IMG/VR virus record: IMGVR_UViG_3300043427_002600
Coordinates: 1-60,769 of that record
From: a virus
Reading direction: 5' to 3' (one strand)
DNA length: 60,769 nt
The position numbers and the translations under genes are program-made. Under the pieces are notes generated by a model that saw only the letters and a list, made by a program, of their open reading frames with translations, did not search any database and was not told where the DNA came from. This document shows, in pieces, positions 47,101-53,611 of this stretch; position 1 is the stretch's first letter, and the number at the start of each line of letters is the position of its first letter.

Positions 47101-50100
47101 TACAAATTTTCTTCTTTCATAGTTTAATATAGTAGTCCCACCAATTCCTGCATCAGATAATCTGAAAAAATCATCGTCTATCTTTAAAATATAATATTGT
47201 TTTTCGGTTGTTAATCCTGATAATGGATTTCCTGTATTGGAGTATATAATTTTCTCACCATCTTCAAATTTATGTCCGGGAAAATAAATAGTGTCTTTTG
47301 CTGTAGAAATTCCACTAGGTAAAACTCTAAGTTTTCTATTCTTATAATTTTCTCCACCATTGATAACTTTAATTTCACTTAAAGTATTTTTAATTTCTGT
47401 CGCAAATTTTTGAATACCCGCAGCGTTACTAATAGTAAATCCTATTGTGTTAATTCCAGATCTATAATCTGTGATAGACGGATAAAGACGAATCGTGAAA
47501 TTATTTACATATTTTGCAAAATATGATGATCCATCTTTTAAAGTTAATCCAGTATTTGTGTTTGATCCAAGAAAAGTTCCAACTCCAACTGGAGTATTGT
47601 TAAGAGGTCGGTATATAATTTCTTGACCATCTAATAAGTTGTGTTCAGTTAAAAATGTTATTGTTTCTGTGGTGTTATTAACTCCTCCACCAGAGCTTGA
47701 TAATCTAGCATCAAATTCAATCTCTCTTCTTTTTCTTTCAATTATTGGTTGGAACACTGCACCAGATCCATTTCCACCAGTAATAGCAACAGAAACTACT
47801 ACGTCAATATCAAAATTTTGTGGAGTTACATAAACTTTTTCTATAGATCCACTAATGCATGGTTGAATTAATGCTGATCCACTAGAAAGAGATAAATTGG
47901 GAGGATTTATGACATCATAATCACCACCACCACTCAAAACATTAACTTTTTCTAATGGTCCATAATAAATTTTATTAGTTGTCTTATAATTAAATATTTC
48001 AACTCCATTTACAAGCATTCCAATACTTCCAGGAGGAGTTTCCTCAGATTCACCATCACCAATATTAGCATCTAAAGGAAATTTCCTAAGTATTTTTTGT
48101 GCTGATAAAATTCTTTCTTTCTGAGAATTTAAAATAAAGGTGTGAATTCCTTCTGTTAGATCACCAAAATGCAAATAATTTATTGTTCCTATTACAGACC
48201 TGGAACCATACAGTCTAACTTGTAGATTTCCTGGTAAAACTTGGATATAATATATACCTTCTTTTAACCCAGAAATTGGTGTTATTGAGGGTTTATAATA
48301 AATTTCATCACCAGTAAAAAATGAAACTTTATTACTAAAAACAATTAATGAATTTAAATTAGTTTCGGGATCTTTATCAGCAACTCCAAGTGCATCATAA
48401 GAAAATAAAGATTTAGTTATCTCATATGATGGCAATGAATTTGAAGCAATGAACATGTAATCATTATCATCATATACATTTTGAATGTCTGAGGTTATAG
48501 GATTGTAGTCAAATGGTATAGTTGAAGATGATGCGGTTTTAATTTTTCTTCTAATATCATATCTAGAACCAGATGAAAAGGTAACATTATCATCTACACC
48601 AATTTCATATAAATCACTATCGTTAATAGAAATAGAATTTACTTGGAGATTACTTTTTAATATTGTTTGAGTATTTCGGTATAGTAATTCAATAATGTCT
48701 CCGACTTTTAAACTTGATGCATCTACGGGACTTTTTAAAATAATTTGTGAAGTATTTCCTGGAGTAAAATCATCAATTATTTCATATCTGGAACTTGTAT
48801 TATAAATCCAACTATTTGAAAAAATTTCTCTATAAGTTTTATTAGTATCTGGATTTTTGATAATCTTACCGATACTTTTTACTGCTATTTTTTCACCGGC
48901 ACTTATCGGAAAATCAGTTTTAATAGGAATATAATCTGACAAAATACCAGTAATTCTTAATATAACTTTTTTGGAAGTATCACCATTTTCATATCCAAAA
49001 TAAGTATCTTCAGAAAAAATTATCGATGCCACTTCAATGGGGGAAGTTATTCCACTACACCCAAAGAATTGGTTGACGCTCTTATCAGAATAATTTATGA
49101 CATTATTTCCGGAATAAATTATTCCAGATTGTGGAAATCCTATTGTAGAATCAACTGTAATGACAGAACTTCCAATACTAATAGTTTCTAAATTTTTAGT
49201 GCTTCCTGTAATATTAAATTGCCCTGTTATCGGTTCTGGTGGAAGAGTATATCCAAGAAAAAGTAAAAGTTTATAATATGTTTTATTTTTTCTTTTAATT
49301 ATTTCTACTTCTGAAACAGATGCCGTAGTGTTTGAATCTGTTGTTTTTATTATTGTTTGTCCTTCAAGATTAAGTGGATTGCCAGATATTACATCACATA
49401 CGACAATCAATCTTCTAATATAATTTGCAGTTGAAGGTTTAATTAGAAAATTTTCAAGATTAATTATTTTTGGAGTTTCTCCAAATAAAACATTAAACAG
49501 AATTCTAAATGCTTCTTCCGTTCCTTTAGTTTGATATAAAGTTTTTAAAGACTTTATAAAGTTTGATACATTTAGATCAGAAACAAAATTAATATCTTGC
49601 AAATCTGAAGCAAGAGTATATTTTATTTTTTTATAAAATTCCTGTAAAAATAGAGAACTTAAATTATCTACCTTCGATTCGGCATTATGAGATGAAGCAT
49701 CGGAAACTGAAAAAACTAATTCTTCAGCATTTAACTGCTTATGAAAATTCGTGATTCCACTAAATCCTCTAATACAACCAGTAAATGTATTAGTAGTTAT
49801 GCCAGTATATGTAATAATCTCATCATCTATTTTCAATAAACCATATTTTTGAGGGAATCCTTTTGTACTATCAACTTGAATAGTATCACTTATTGCAGAA
49901 ATATTTGCAGAAAGAATTGTAAATCCTGTGATTACCTCTGGTGTTAAATTGTCAAGTTTTAAATACTGATCCAAATTATCAGAAATGTCAATTGAACCAC
50001 CCTGATATTCTTGGGAGATATAATATTGCTTCAAAAAATCCACAGATTTTGGACTTTCATCTAAAATAAATTCTGGTAATTGACTATCAATTATTTGTTG

Positions 50101-50136
50101 AATTTTTACTCTTGATTCAAACCCCGTTTGTATCAT
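38173..50136 (-). CDS. Giant baseplate protein (3,987 aa) in the gp7 position, with YHYH-type domain
   Basis: This is one uninterrupted frame of about 12 kb between gp6 and gp8, where T4 has gp7 (1,032 aa). The N-terminus (GFESRVKIQQIIDSQLPEFI, SPKSVDFLKQYYISQEYQGG, TKGTEEAFRILFNVLFGETP) is typical of cyanophage baseplate wedge proteins. The body is a long chain of beta repeats rich in Gly, Ser, Ile and Thr, with GxGYxxxPxVxI and VGIGTT units. Near residues 1230-1340, SPIIGWAYDGNPIYGSFGY and GDLDVYNGRFCVTKEFPKGT match the YHYH domain. It probably spans the wedge and carries peripheral parts; a gp7 function is inferred from position. Confidence 0.75.
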   Translation of the reverse strand: MIQTGFESRVKIQQIIDSQLPEFILDESPKSVDFLKQYYISQEYQGGSIDISDNLDQYLKLDNLTPEVITGFTILSANISAISDTIQVDSTKGFPQKYGLLKIDDEIITYTGITTNTFTGCIRGFSGITNFHKQLNAEELVFSVSDASSHNAESKVDNLSSLFLQEFYKKIKYTLASDLQDINFVSDLNVSNFIKSLKTLYQTKGTEEAFRILFNVLFGETPKIINLENFLIKPSTANYIRRLIVVCDVISGNPLNLEGQTIIKTTDSNTTASVSEVEIIKRKNKTYYKLLLFLGYTLPPEPITGQFNITGSTKNLETISIGSSVITVDSTIGFPQSGIIYSGNNVINYSDKSVNQFFGCSGITSPIEVASIIFSEDTYFGYENGDTSKKVILRITGILSDYIPIKTDFPISAGEKIAVKSIGKIIKNPDTNKTYREIFSNSWIYNTSSRYEIIDDFTPGNTSQIILKSPVDASSLKVGDIIELLYRNTQTILKSNLQVNSISINDSDLYEIGVDDNVTFSSGSRYDIRRKIKTASSSTIPFDYNPITSDIQNVYDDNDYMFIASNSLPSYEITKSLFSYDALGVADKDPETNLNSLIVFSNKVSFFTGDEIYYKPSITPISGLKEGIYYIQVLPGNLQVRLYGSRSVIGTINYLHFGDLTEGIHTFILNSQKERILSAQKILRKFPLDANIGDGESEETPPGSIGMLVNGVEIFNYKTTNKIYYGPLEKVNVLSGGGDYDVINPPNLSLSSGSALIQPCISGSIEKVYVTPQNFDIDVVVSVAITGGNGSGAVFQPIIERKRREIEFDARLSSSGGGVNNTTETITFLTEHNLLDGQEIIYRPLNNTPVGVGTFLGSNTNTGLTLKDGSSYFAKYVNNFTIRLYPSITDYRSGINTIGFTISNAAGIQKFATEIKNTLSEIKVINGGENYKNRKLRVLPSGISTAKDTIYFPGHKFEDGEKIIYSNTGNPLSGLTTEKQYYILKIDDDFFRLSDAGIGGTTILNYERRKFVSLGSTIGSGYHIFNDPEISLEVRYSPVGLDTNQFIGSIDSTPIVKGKITDIYIYEKGSDYGSTILNYQKKPSIIIKNGKEAQCKPIIINGRIEDVSVQYGGKDYYSTPNLNVIDLSGNGKGAVLKPVIENGKLSDVIVINTGIGYSSKDTKIEITPSGKGAAFDVQVRSLSINDNLLFGTIHPTNDSIIPSNEIVKSSYNNLQYGISGYFDKIKDEFGDDGSKHSPIIGWAYDGNPIYGSFGYSNPESELGNVKRLSPGYTLNIDKVFNRPNSSLFPPGFFIEDYEFTNSGDLDVYNGRFCVTKEFPKGTYAYFATTEEDVDGNSVGKYPYFIANRFRSKFVEDNRSLNQSFDFNNSSLIRNTFPYKIGDTNANNDFIIESNEVINQFSVVESITSGSIEKFNIINSGEDYKIGETLLFDQSDTEGGGLISQVSEIKGKSIVDIETSSLSYNNTIFEWENKNQIKVKISPKHDLNNLDYVNVSGLSTFLGSLNGINRIGVTSYTSSLFQELPTLASGIVTDVYLSSIPDSISIGSSITIGSNTLSILNIFNTQNVVRVISVGTVGPHTATTPVYFIPDSFTINKSVNYFDSRDNDLVYFNPQYSIGIGTTVGVDVQISYNVGVQTNNVVSVPTQSIYLPNHPFKTNQPVILQKPALGGSNISVSTTSGGVAFDLPDGGNSQVVYIIKKSIDYIGIVTQIGLTTTTNGLFFRSFVPGSYDYQYSLRSNFNQVKGSVQKNIATVSVSTSHNLSNNDTINLFVKPNLSVGVGSSSSIKVLRDADTEYILFNPIEFNSSVVDASIDTISINSHGLKTGDKVRYSANNVISGLTTGFYFVYKINDNTIKLGETYTDVVQTNPPNTLTFSSTGGSSQVISLVNPPISIIKNNNIIFDLKDSSLYGYEFKIFYDQDFYNEFISTGSTSSFSISKTGTIGVSTTNASLSLNYDSNIPSPLFYSLQKSGYISTADKEVINYSSINYIDSFYSNSYNVFGIGTTTFNICLSSFPEKNSYSVSECDILEYTTSSQSSSGGVSKVKIVSPGSNFKKLPIFNGIESDSGSGAYIIPDSTQIGKINQIRILNEGFEYSSDKTLRPEASISKFYSIKNSNTIDSIGIINAGKNYISSPDLIIVNSDNRNVIDSGLLIPNLSQSGSIESVTIDSPPKGLPETIVTLRTINNTNGVGIKTVQSSSSGIVTCALLTPASGFLIEPFSVGDKIFVEGIQKETTDGSGFNSEDYGYQFFDVVGYTSSISGSSAILTYDLSGITTNPGVPKVIENNYGVVINYNDYPRFNITQDFSSFILGEPVQVKVQDEFTIQDLVITESNENYVKLFGTYDLQSNQIIRGSQSGTIASIDNVKECSGQFKIDYGKITEVGWYDDIGKLNDDTQVISDNDYYQNLSYSIKTNKEWNDIVSPVNNILHPSGLKNFADTQIIKGVNVNSISVNSNQFAESIFTIIEEQRADTVNNYDLVVDVDTFGDRSKYLKFKNKKLSNYFKAISNRVLDIDQINSEFSNSNQELAASSKVTDIVSTRKFNRYLVQISNKNLTEFQFTELIILNNDSEIFILERGTVDSRISSESGYETNTIGDFSGYINNDTDECYLKFEPKDSFVSSYNIKYLNNTFTNSTTGIGTTNIGFVSLIGVTTTVSAGSTVTLLEKSSSVLDSLYSMIHITDDSNGEMNYSEIFVDHDGTNTNISEFYFDTNDGLSSNFIGTFGSFISGGIIKINYTNNSSNNVTIRTKNVGFSTISVGLQTYRFKLDGQIDGFENTILFNSSYKNVSTASTVISLNNNIFSSVKSSIKVSVGGTSALHQVVLVSDGINPTILQYPFLSIGSTLGIGSFGGEISGSELILKFYPDPSFTGNNFEIISFNEIFYRENDYINLPPPDLEYANILESVGVSRYISVNDDDINKKIFALRYQGTSIFAKQFNPSDSSVLNLSTGEFNIPNHFFSTGEELIYEPKSTFIGVAATAVGIGATLNYVGVVTNILPERVYAIKINNDKFKISTREEYANSGISVTFTSLGSGNAHQFEMLKKNEKSIITISNIVQEPISYALLNYTINNGSQVGSSTTTFGLSGISSIRIGDLLKVDSEYMKVINVGLGTSYSGPISFAGTFPLVSVERGSVGSSATTHSNSGIASVYRGSFNIVGSNIYFSDTPQGSLEDQLFDDDDALPESRDYFSGRVFLRKNYDDNKVYDNISEQFTGIGQTYKLTVSGNNIVGLGTSGISGLVFINGIFQTPTTENNPNNNFAITEDQISGISSITFSGITSSNGSVVISESDVNLNQLPRGGLIVSLGSSGGLGYAPLVGASVTAIIGAGGSIVSVGIGTSGDLYTGNWGSGYRSPISIGITEIGHVGSSATITASVGAGGSLSFTIVNGGTGYVSPIINISSPSYSNLPIVGVSRLSVGSTTDCGIGILMDIDVGASSTTGIGSTLFEVKNFKIKRNGYGFEKGDVFKPVGLVTAKGIPNPISEFEITVLDTFTDSFSAWQFGQIDYIDSVKNYQDGSRTRFPLYYNGNLLSFERDGSDLDSQLINFNSLLIIFINGILQNPGESYQFDGGTSFVFTEPPKEEDNVAIYFYRGSSEDSSQILIYETLKIGDDVQVFSNNAYLGITTTQNSRTVTDILTSSTIETNLYFDKGVDSINYKPVSWIKQKTDKFINGNLVSKSRDSIETQIYPTAKIIKTFDENDDEIFVDSISLFNYENVLPGEIDFDALIVSGADDPVSAAVTAVVSAAGTVQSLVITNIGSGYTGSSINVNISSPPKIGAGIGTVATASISIVNGSLSSTTITNPGLGYTTNNPPQVLVPLPSPIYENITNITGIAGTIGTIVGIGTTVGVGTALAINFTINLTGLSTGYPLYVFNTKVGNGVTTILSNNLDIVGIGTTCLDNIYIISGINPSTGVVTCNIHSGSSIVGIATTGVVGKFSWGKISGFNRSSSPISIGISGFTVDSGLSTFPIMQRRGYGLRSVGPIIK

Positions 50137-50137
50137 A

Positions 50138-52111
50138 TTACAACCTCTTTAGTTCCCCATTTGAATAGCTTGATCTATAGTAATCACTAGTGGAAAAAAT
50201 TACTCCAGATATATCATCACCAGATGCAATGACATCTTTTATCATATTTATTGAACTTTTTTCAATACTAAAAACCAAATATAAATCCTTTAATCCAATT
50301 ATATCGTTTGATTCTGGAAACGCTTGTATTTCAATTATATCTTGAGGTAAAGATGTTGAAGTTATATTTAATTCACCCAATCTTATTTCACCATTCGTAT
50401 AATCTACAGTACCTGCAGACTGAACTACTACTGATATTTTAGAGACCACTTCAGAATCTTTTTCTTCTAAAACTGGTATTTCTTTCACAATTGAAATAGT
50501 TCCAGTTCCACTTAAAGATCCATCAGAATTTTTATTCGGAACATCCGTTAAGAATACTGTATCATTGATTCCAAAAATAGTAAATCCTGTAGATTTAATA
50601 TTTTTTCCTTCGGGATTAATATGAAACTTATTCCCGTAGCAAATCTCATATTGAGTTAAAGAATTAATTTGTGCTTTTAAATCTCTTCTAATTCTAACTT
50701 TTGTAATATTTGAAGTAATTGCAGAGTCTGTATTGTCAATTACTTGAAGAACTTTACTATATTTAAATCTTCCACCAAAAACATTTAGTTCTGCAGAATT
50801 TGAATAGGAAGATAAAGACTCTATCACATTTGTTTTTAAGTCTTCAACGCTTCCTACTTGAGAGTAATTATAATAAATTGAAGAATCAATCTCAACATAA
50901 AGTATTTTTAAATCATTGATTTCAACATTAATTCCTGAGATAGAATATGTCTTGAGTTTATTCTTAATTTGTTGCTTATTAAACTCGGAAACATATGTTC
51001 CATTTTTCGGTTTGATGCTAATAAAAACTTTTCCATATTGAGGTGGATTAAGTTCTTCCCCCCCAACTACAGATATTGATTCTGTTTCTGGATAGAGTTG
51101 AGATTTGATAATTGCTTCGTAGTCTTTTGAAGTAACTGCTCTGTACTGTGAAGAATAAAGTCTGGGAGCATATTTTCTAATAGAACTTACACTTTCAATG
51201 TCAGATCCATTTTGGGCATTTTGTACTGTTGTGACATTAATTGAACTATTAATAATTTCTACAGAATTATTTTGATTCTTAAAGGCACCAACAAACGAAA
51301 AGGAATTTGGTCCATTGCCATCCTTACCGTCCGTAATAATATAAGTTACTGTGATTACTGACCCATTTTCGAGTTTTTTTCCAAATATACCATCCCCAAA
51401 GAGAAGTTCATATTTTTCATCTTTAACTTCTTGAATTAAATAAATTTCTGAATTCGAATCAATTTCAAAAATATTATCGACAAGATTATAAAGTCTGCCA
51501 GTTCCTTCTATATCACTTTCATCTTTTATATAAACTCTAATTGTTGATGTATCAATATACGAATTATCTAAGATAAATCTTTGATCCAAAGATCCATCAA
51601 CTACAAATTGTTTTTTTAAAAAAGTTCCTTGAAATATTTCTACATTGTTAAATGTTGCGGTTCCAACAATTCCACTACCTCTGGGAACTGTTGGACTCAC
51701 TGTTGCAGTAATATTATCTGGAATTGAAAAAACATATGAAGTCCCACTTATAGATCCTGTGCACACCAACCCAGACTGAAGAGTAAGAGTGGAAGTATTT
51801 ACATTTGATGTAGTTGCAGAAAAAGATACTACTGCTGATGCACAAGTTTTAGATCTAGGAACATATCCAACATTTCTTGCAAGAGAAACAACATTTTCTC
51901 TTACGGTTGCTGAATCTAAGAAAGATTCATTTACAACCATATTAGAGTTAAATGCCGTAATATAAGTATTATACGCTAATGTATCAATTAAAACTGAAAA
52001 ATTAGATCCTTCAAAATCAAAATCAGTGAAATTCGAATTCGCACGAAGATAATCTTTAATGGAAGTTTTAATTTGATCGAAATCTAAATTCGCAAACTTA
52101 GTAAAAGGCAT
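50138..52111 (-). CDS. 6: gp6 baseplate wedge protein
   Basis: This is a baseplate J-like wedge component. The 657-aa product shows FDQIKTSIKDYLRANSNFTD, FDFEGSNFSVLIDTLAYNTY, SFLDSATVRENVVSLARNVGYVPRSKTCA in short pieces, and RKYAPRLYSSQYRAVTSKDY, all gp6 hallmarks. It lies next to gp25 as in other T4-like phages. Confidence 0.95.
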   Translation of the reverse strand: MPFTKFANLDFDQIKTSIKDYLRANSNFTDFDFEGSNFSVLIDTLAYNTYITAFNSNMVVNESFLDSATVRENVVSLARNVGYVPRSKTCASAVVSFSATTSNVNTSTLTLQSGLVCTGSISGTSYVFSIPDNITATVSPTVPRGSGIVGTATFNNVEIFQGTFLKKQFVVDGSLDQRFILDNSYIDTSTIRVYIKDESDIEGTGRLYNLVDNIFEIDSNSEIYLIQEVKDEKYELLFGDGIFGKKLENGSVITVTYIITDGKDGNGPNSFSFVGAFKNQNNSVEIINSSINVTTVQNAQNGSDIESVSSIRKYAPRLYSSQYRAVTSKDYEAIIKSQLYPETESISVVGGEELNPPQYGKVFISIKPKNGTYVSEFNKQQIKNKLKTYSISGINVEINDLKILYVEIDSSIYYNYSQVGSVEDLKTNVIESLSSYSNSAELNVFGGRFKYSKVLQVIDNTDSAITSNITKVRIRRDLKAQINSLTQYEICYGNKFHINPEGKNIKSTGFTIFGINDTVFLTDVPNKNSDGSLSGTGTISIVKEIPVLEEKDSEVVSKISVVVQSAGTVDYTNGEIRLGELNITSTSLPQDIIEIQAFPESNDIIGLKDLYLVFSIEKSSINMIKDVIASGDDISGVIFSTSDYYRSSYSNGELKRL

Positions 52112-52112
52112 T

Positions 52113-52514
52113 TTATCTCGTTGCCTCTAGTATGAAAGAAAAATTTTGTGTGGGTAATTCTTGTCCAATGATATCAAAACTTACAGTCACTTCAAATTCA
52201 TTTGTATCTGGACTTGGATCAACTTCTACTTGAACATCAGAAACTCTTGGTTCATAGTTCGTAATGACGTTTAAAATTTGATCTTTTATGATCGATGCAG
52301 TACCATAATCAACAAATTCAAATAAACTTGAACGAACATCCGATCCTAATAGAGGATTAAAAAATCTTTCAGTAGGAATTGTTTCTACTAAATTACGAAT
52401 CGAACGTATGATTGCGCCCTGATTTTTTAAAATTGGTAGATCTTTAGTAATCGGATGTGGTTCAAAGGATAGACTAATATCTTTAAAAGATCTAGATATC
52501 CTAGTTATTGCCAT
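52113..52514 (-). CDS. 25: gp25 baseplate wedge protein
   Basis: This is the conserved GPW/gp25 family wedge protein that contacts the sheath. The 133-aa product includes HPITKDLPILKNQGAIIRSI, NLVETIPTERFFNPLLGSDV and a closing ELPTQNFSFILEATR. An exact TATAAATA lies at 52537-52544. It opens the gp25-gp6-giant protein unit. Confidence 0.95.
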   Translation of the reverse strand: MAITRISRSFKDISLSFEPHPITKDLPILKNQGAIIRSIRNLVETIPTERFFNPLLGSDVRSSLFEFVDYGTASIIKDQILNVITNYEPRVSDVQVEVDPSPDTNEFEVTVSFDIIGQELPTQNFSFILEATR

Positions 52515-52536
52515 TGGATAAGAGTTTTTCTTGATT

Positions 52537-52544
52537 TATTTATA
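52537..52544 (-). promoter_or_regulatory. Late promoter TATAAATA before gp25
   Basis: Exact minus-strand octamer 23 nt before the gp25 ATG. Confidence 0.7.
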
Positions 52545-52545
52545 T

Positions 52546-52788
52546 CTACTTCCAGGAAGAACCATAGTTTGGTTCAGTTCCATAATCCCAATCATCATAG
52601 TCTTCATCATTACGAATTCTTTCGTGTAACTCAACTTGCTTTTTAAAATCGTGTTTTGGGGCAGTATCATGCATAATTTCTTGAATTACGCGCTTTTGTG
52701 GTAATGAATTGTGATCCGTGACTAATTTTTTAGTTCCCCACATCGAATACATGTAGTTTTTGTCTCTATCGACTGGTAAATTAGACAT
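52546..52788 (-). CDS. Conserved cyanophage small protein (80 aa)
   Basis: The acidic, Tyr/Asp-rich product (MSNLPVDRDKNYMYSMWGTK, later NDEDYDDWDYGTEPNYGSSW) looks like a cyanophage-only protein of unknown function. An AGGAG ribosome site lies at the foot of a hairpin (52797-52817), so its translation may depend on that structure. It sits just upstream of gp25. Confidence 0.55.
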   Translation of the reverse strand: MSNLPVDRDKNYMYSMWGTKKLVTDHNSLPQKRVIQEIMHDTAPKHDFKKQVELHERIRNDEDYDDWDYGTEPNYGSSWK

Positions 52789-52796
52789 TTTAGCTC

Positions 52797-52817
52797 CTGT
52801 TTTACTGAATAAAACAG
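52797..52817 (-). promoter_or_regulatory. Hairpin adjoining the RBS of the 80-aa gene
   Basis: Perfect 8-bp stem CTGTTTTA/TAAAACAG with a five-base loop. On the minus strand the final CAG merges into AGGAG before the ATG. Confidence 0.45.
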
Positions 52818-52827
52818 AACTTTTATA

Positions 52828-52849
52828 AAGGAGGTTGCTATCTCCTTAT
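52828..52849 (-). terminator. Probable speD terminator
   Basis: Stem AAGGAG/CTCCTT with a short loop, followed by TTTATAAAAG on the minus strand, a few bases after the speD stop. The U-tract is weak. Confidence 0.5.
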
Positions 52850-52855
52850 TTCTAT

Positions 52856-53182
52856 TTAACGATATATCTCTTTTAGAGAATAATTATCGGAATTTAAGTA
52901 TTTTAAGAGTTCAATTGCAATTAATTTGGGATTTCCTTCTCCACATGTATAGACATCAATCGCAATACACCCATTTTCGGGCCAAGTGTGACAAGAAACG
53001 TGACTTTCCGCCAGGGCAATGACAATCGTACAACCTTGAGGGTAAAAACAATGCGAAAAAACGTTTAAAATCGTCATTTTTGCACGATTTATGCCTCTAA
53101 TCATAGCATCTTGAAGTAATTTAACATCATTAATTGCTTCAAAATCAATATCATACACCTCAAGAAGCAGGTGCTTGCCCAT
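52856..53182 (-). CDS. speD: S-adenosylmethionine decarboxylase SpeD
   Basis: This pyruvoyl enzyme makes decarboxylated AdoMet for spermidine synthesis. The start MGKHLLLEVYDIDF (ATG at 53180-53182) gives 108 aa, the bacterial SpeD length. Further upstream the frame enters a terminator hairpin, so longer starts are rejected. The self-cleavage site is AES-HVSCHTWPENG, with E59/S60 and the pyruvoyl group formed from S60. An AATAAATA late-type site lies at 53218-53225. Phage polyamine synthesis may help charge-neutralise packaged DNA or affect host metabolism. Confidence 0.9.
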   Translation of the reverse strand: MGKHLLLEVYDIDFEAINDVKLLQDAMIRGINRAKMTILNVFSHCFYPQGCTIVIALAESHVSCHTWPENGCIAIDVYTCGEGNPKLIAIELLKYLNSDNYSLKEIYR

Positions 53183-53217
53183 TGAAAATTGTTTCAACTC
53201 ATCTTTTAGTAAAAATT

Positions 53218-53225
53218 TATTTATT
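53218..53225 (-). promoter_or_regulatory. Late promoter-like AATAAATA before speD
   Basis: Minus-strand octamer between the upstream terminator and the speD start, 36 nt before the ATG. Confidence 0.45.
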
Positions 53226-53241
53226 TCTATTTTAAGGCAAG

Positions 53242-53274
53242 AAAAAACACCTACTCTATACAAGAGATAGGTGT
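53242..53274 (-). terminator. Terminator after the 49-aa gene
   Basis: Stem ACACCTA/TAGGTGT with an extra CTCT/AGAG inner pairing, followed by six T on the minus strand. It lies 16 nt after the stop at 53290. Confidence 0.85.
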
Positions 53275-53289
53275 ATGATGGGAATCAAT

Positions 53290-53439
53290 TTACTTTCCTT
53301 GCCCTCTATATTTCTTACGTGCTTTATTACGAGACGAAGAAGCATATTTAGTACCTCCACCATCTCCCTGACGAGATTTCTTAGGAGGTCCAGGAATATA
53401 AGAACTACCTTTAGTCAGACCAACTTTTGCTTTTGCCAT
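53290..53439 (-). CDS. Small basic Gly-rich protein (49 aa)
   Basis: The product begins MAKAKVGLTKGSSYIPGPPK, then has a Gly-rich linker and ends in a basic SRNKARKKYRGQGK. It looks like a short cyanophage-conserved peptide of unknown function. The high charge suggests nucleic-acid binding or packaging with DNA. It is the last gene before a strong terminator and overlaps the end of the 63-aa gene by 25 nt. Confidence 0.6.
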   Translation of the reverse strand: MAKAKVGLTKGSSYIPGPPKKSRQGDGGGTKYASSSRNKARKKYRGQGK

Positions 53440-53606
53440 ACTGTATCCTCTAATAAAATTTCAGTTTCAAGATCTTCAGGATTTGGAGAACCTGTCTGAT
53501 AAAATTCAATTGACAAATCCTCCATTATATTGAAATATTCTTTTTCTGTAAGATGATTATAAATTTTCCTTCCCTTACAGAGAATATTATAGCGTTCGTT
53601 AGACAT
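53415..53606 (-). CDS. Conserved cyanophage small protein (63 aa)
   Basis: The acidic product reads YNILCKGRKIYNHLTEKEYF, NIMEDLSIEFYQTGSPNPED and ends LLEDTVWQKQKLV. The LTEKEYFNIMEDL/FYQTGSPNPEDL pattern is familiar from cyanophage small proteins near structural genes, but has no known role. It starts 5 nt after the glycosyltransferase-like gene and overlaps the next gene, so all three are in one operon. Confidence 0.6.
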   Translation of the reverse strand: MSNERYNILCKGRKIYNHLTEKEYFNIMEDLSIEFYQTGSPNPEDLETEILLEDTVWQKQKLV

Positions 53607-53611
53607 TCAAA

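Noticed and set aside
38173-50136. Short plus-strand frames antisense to the giant gene
   Set aside because: They are Pro-rich reflections of the Gly-rich repeats with no promoters or RBS.
53183-53263. Longer SpeD start
   Set aside because: It uses a TTG within the upstream terminator hairpin. SpeD normally begins at MGKHLLLE.
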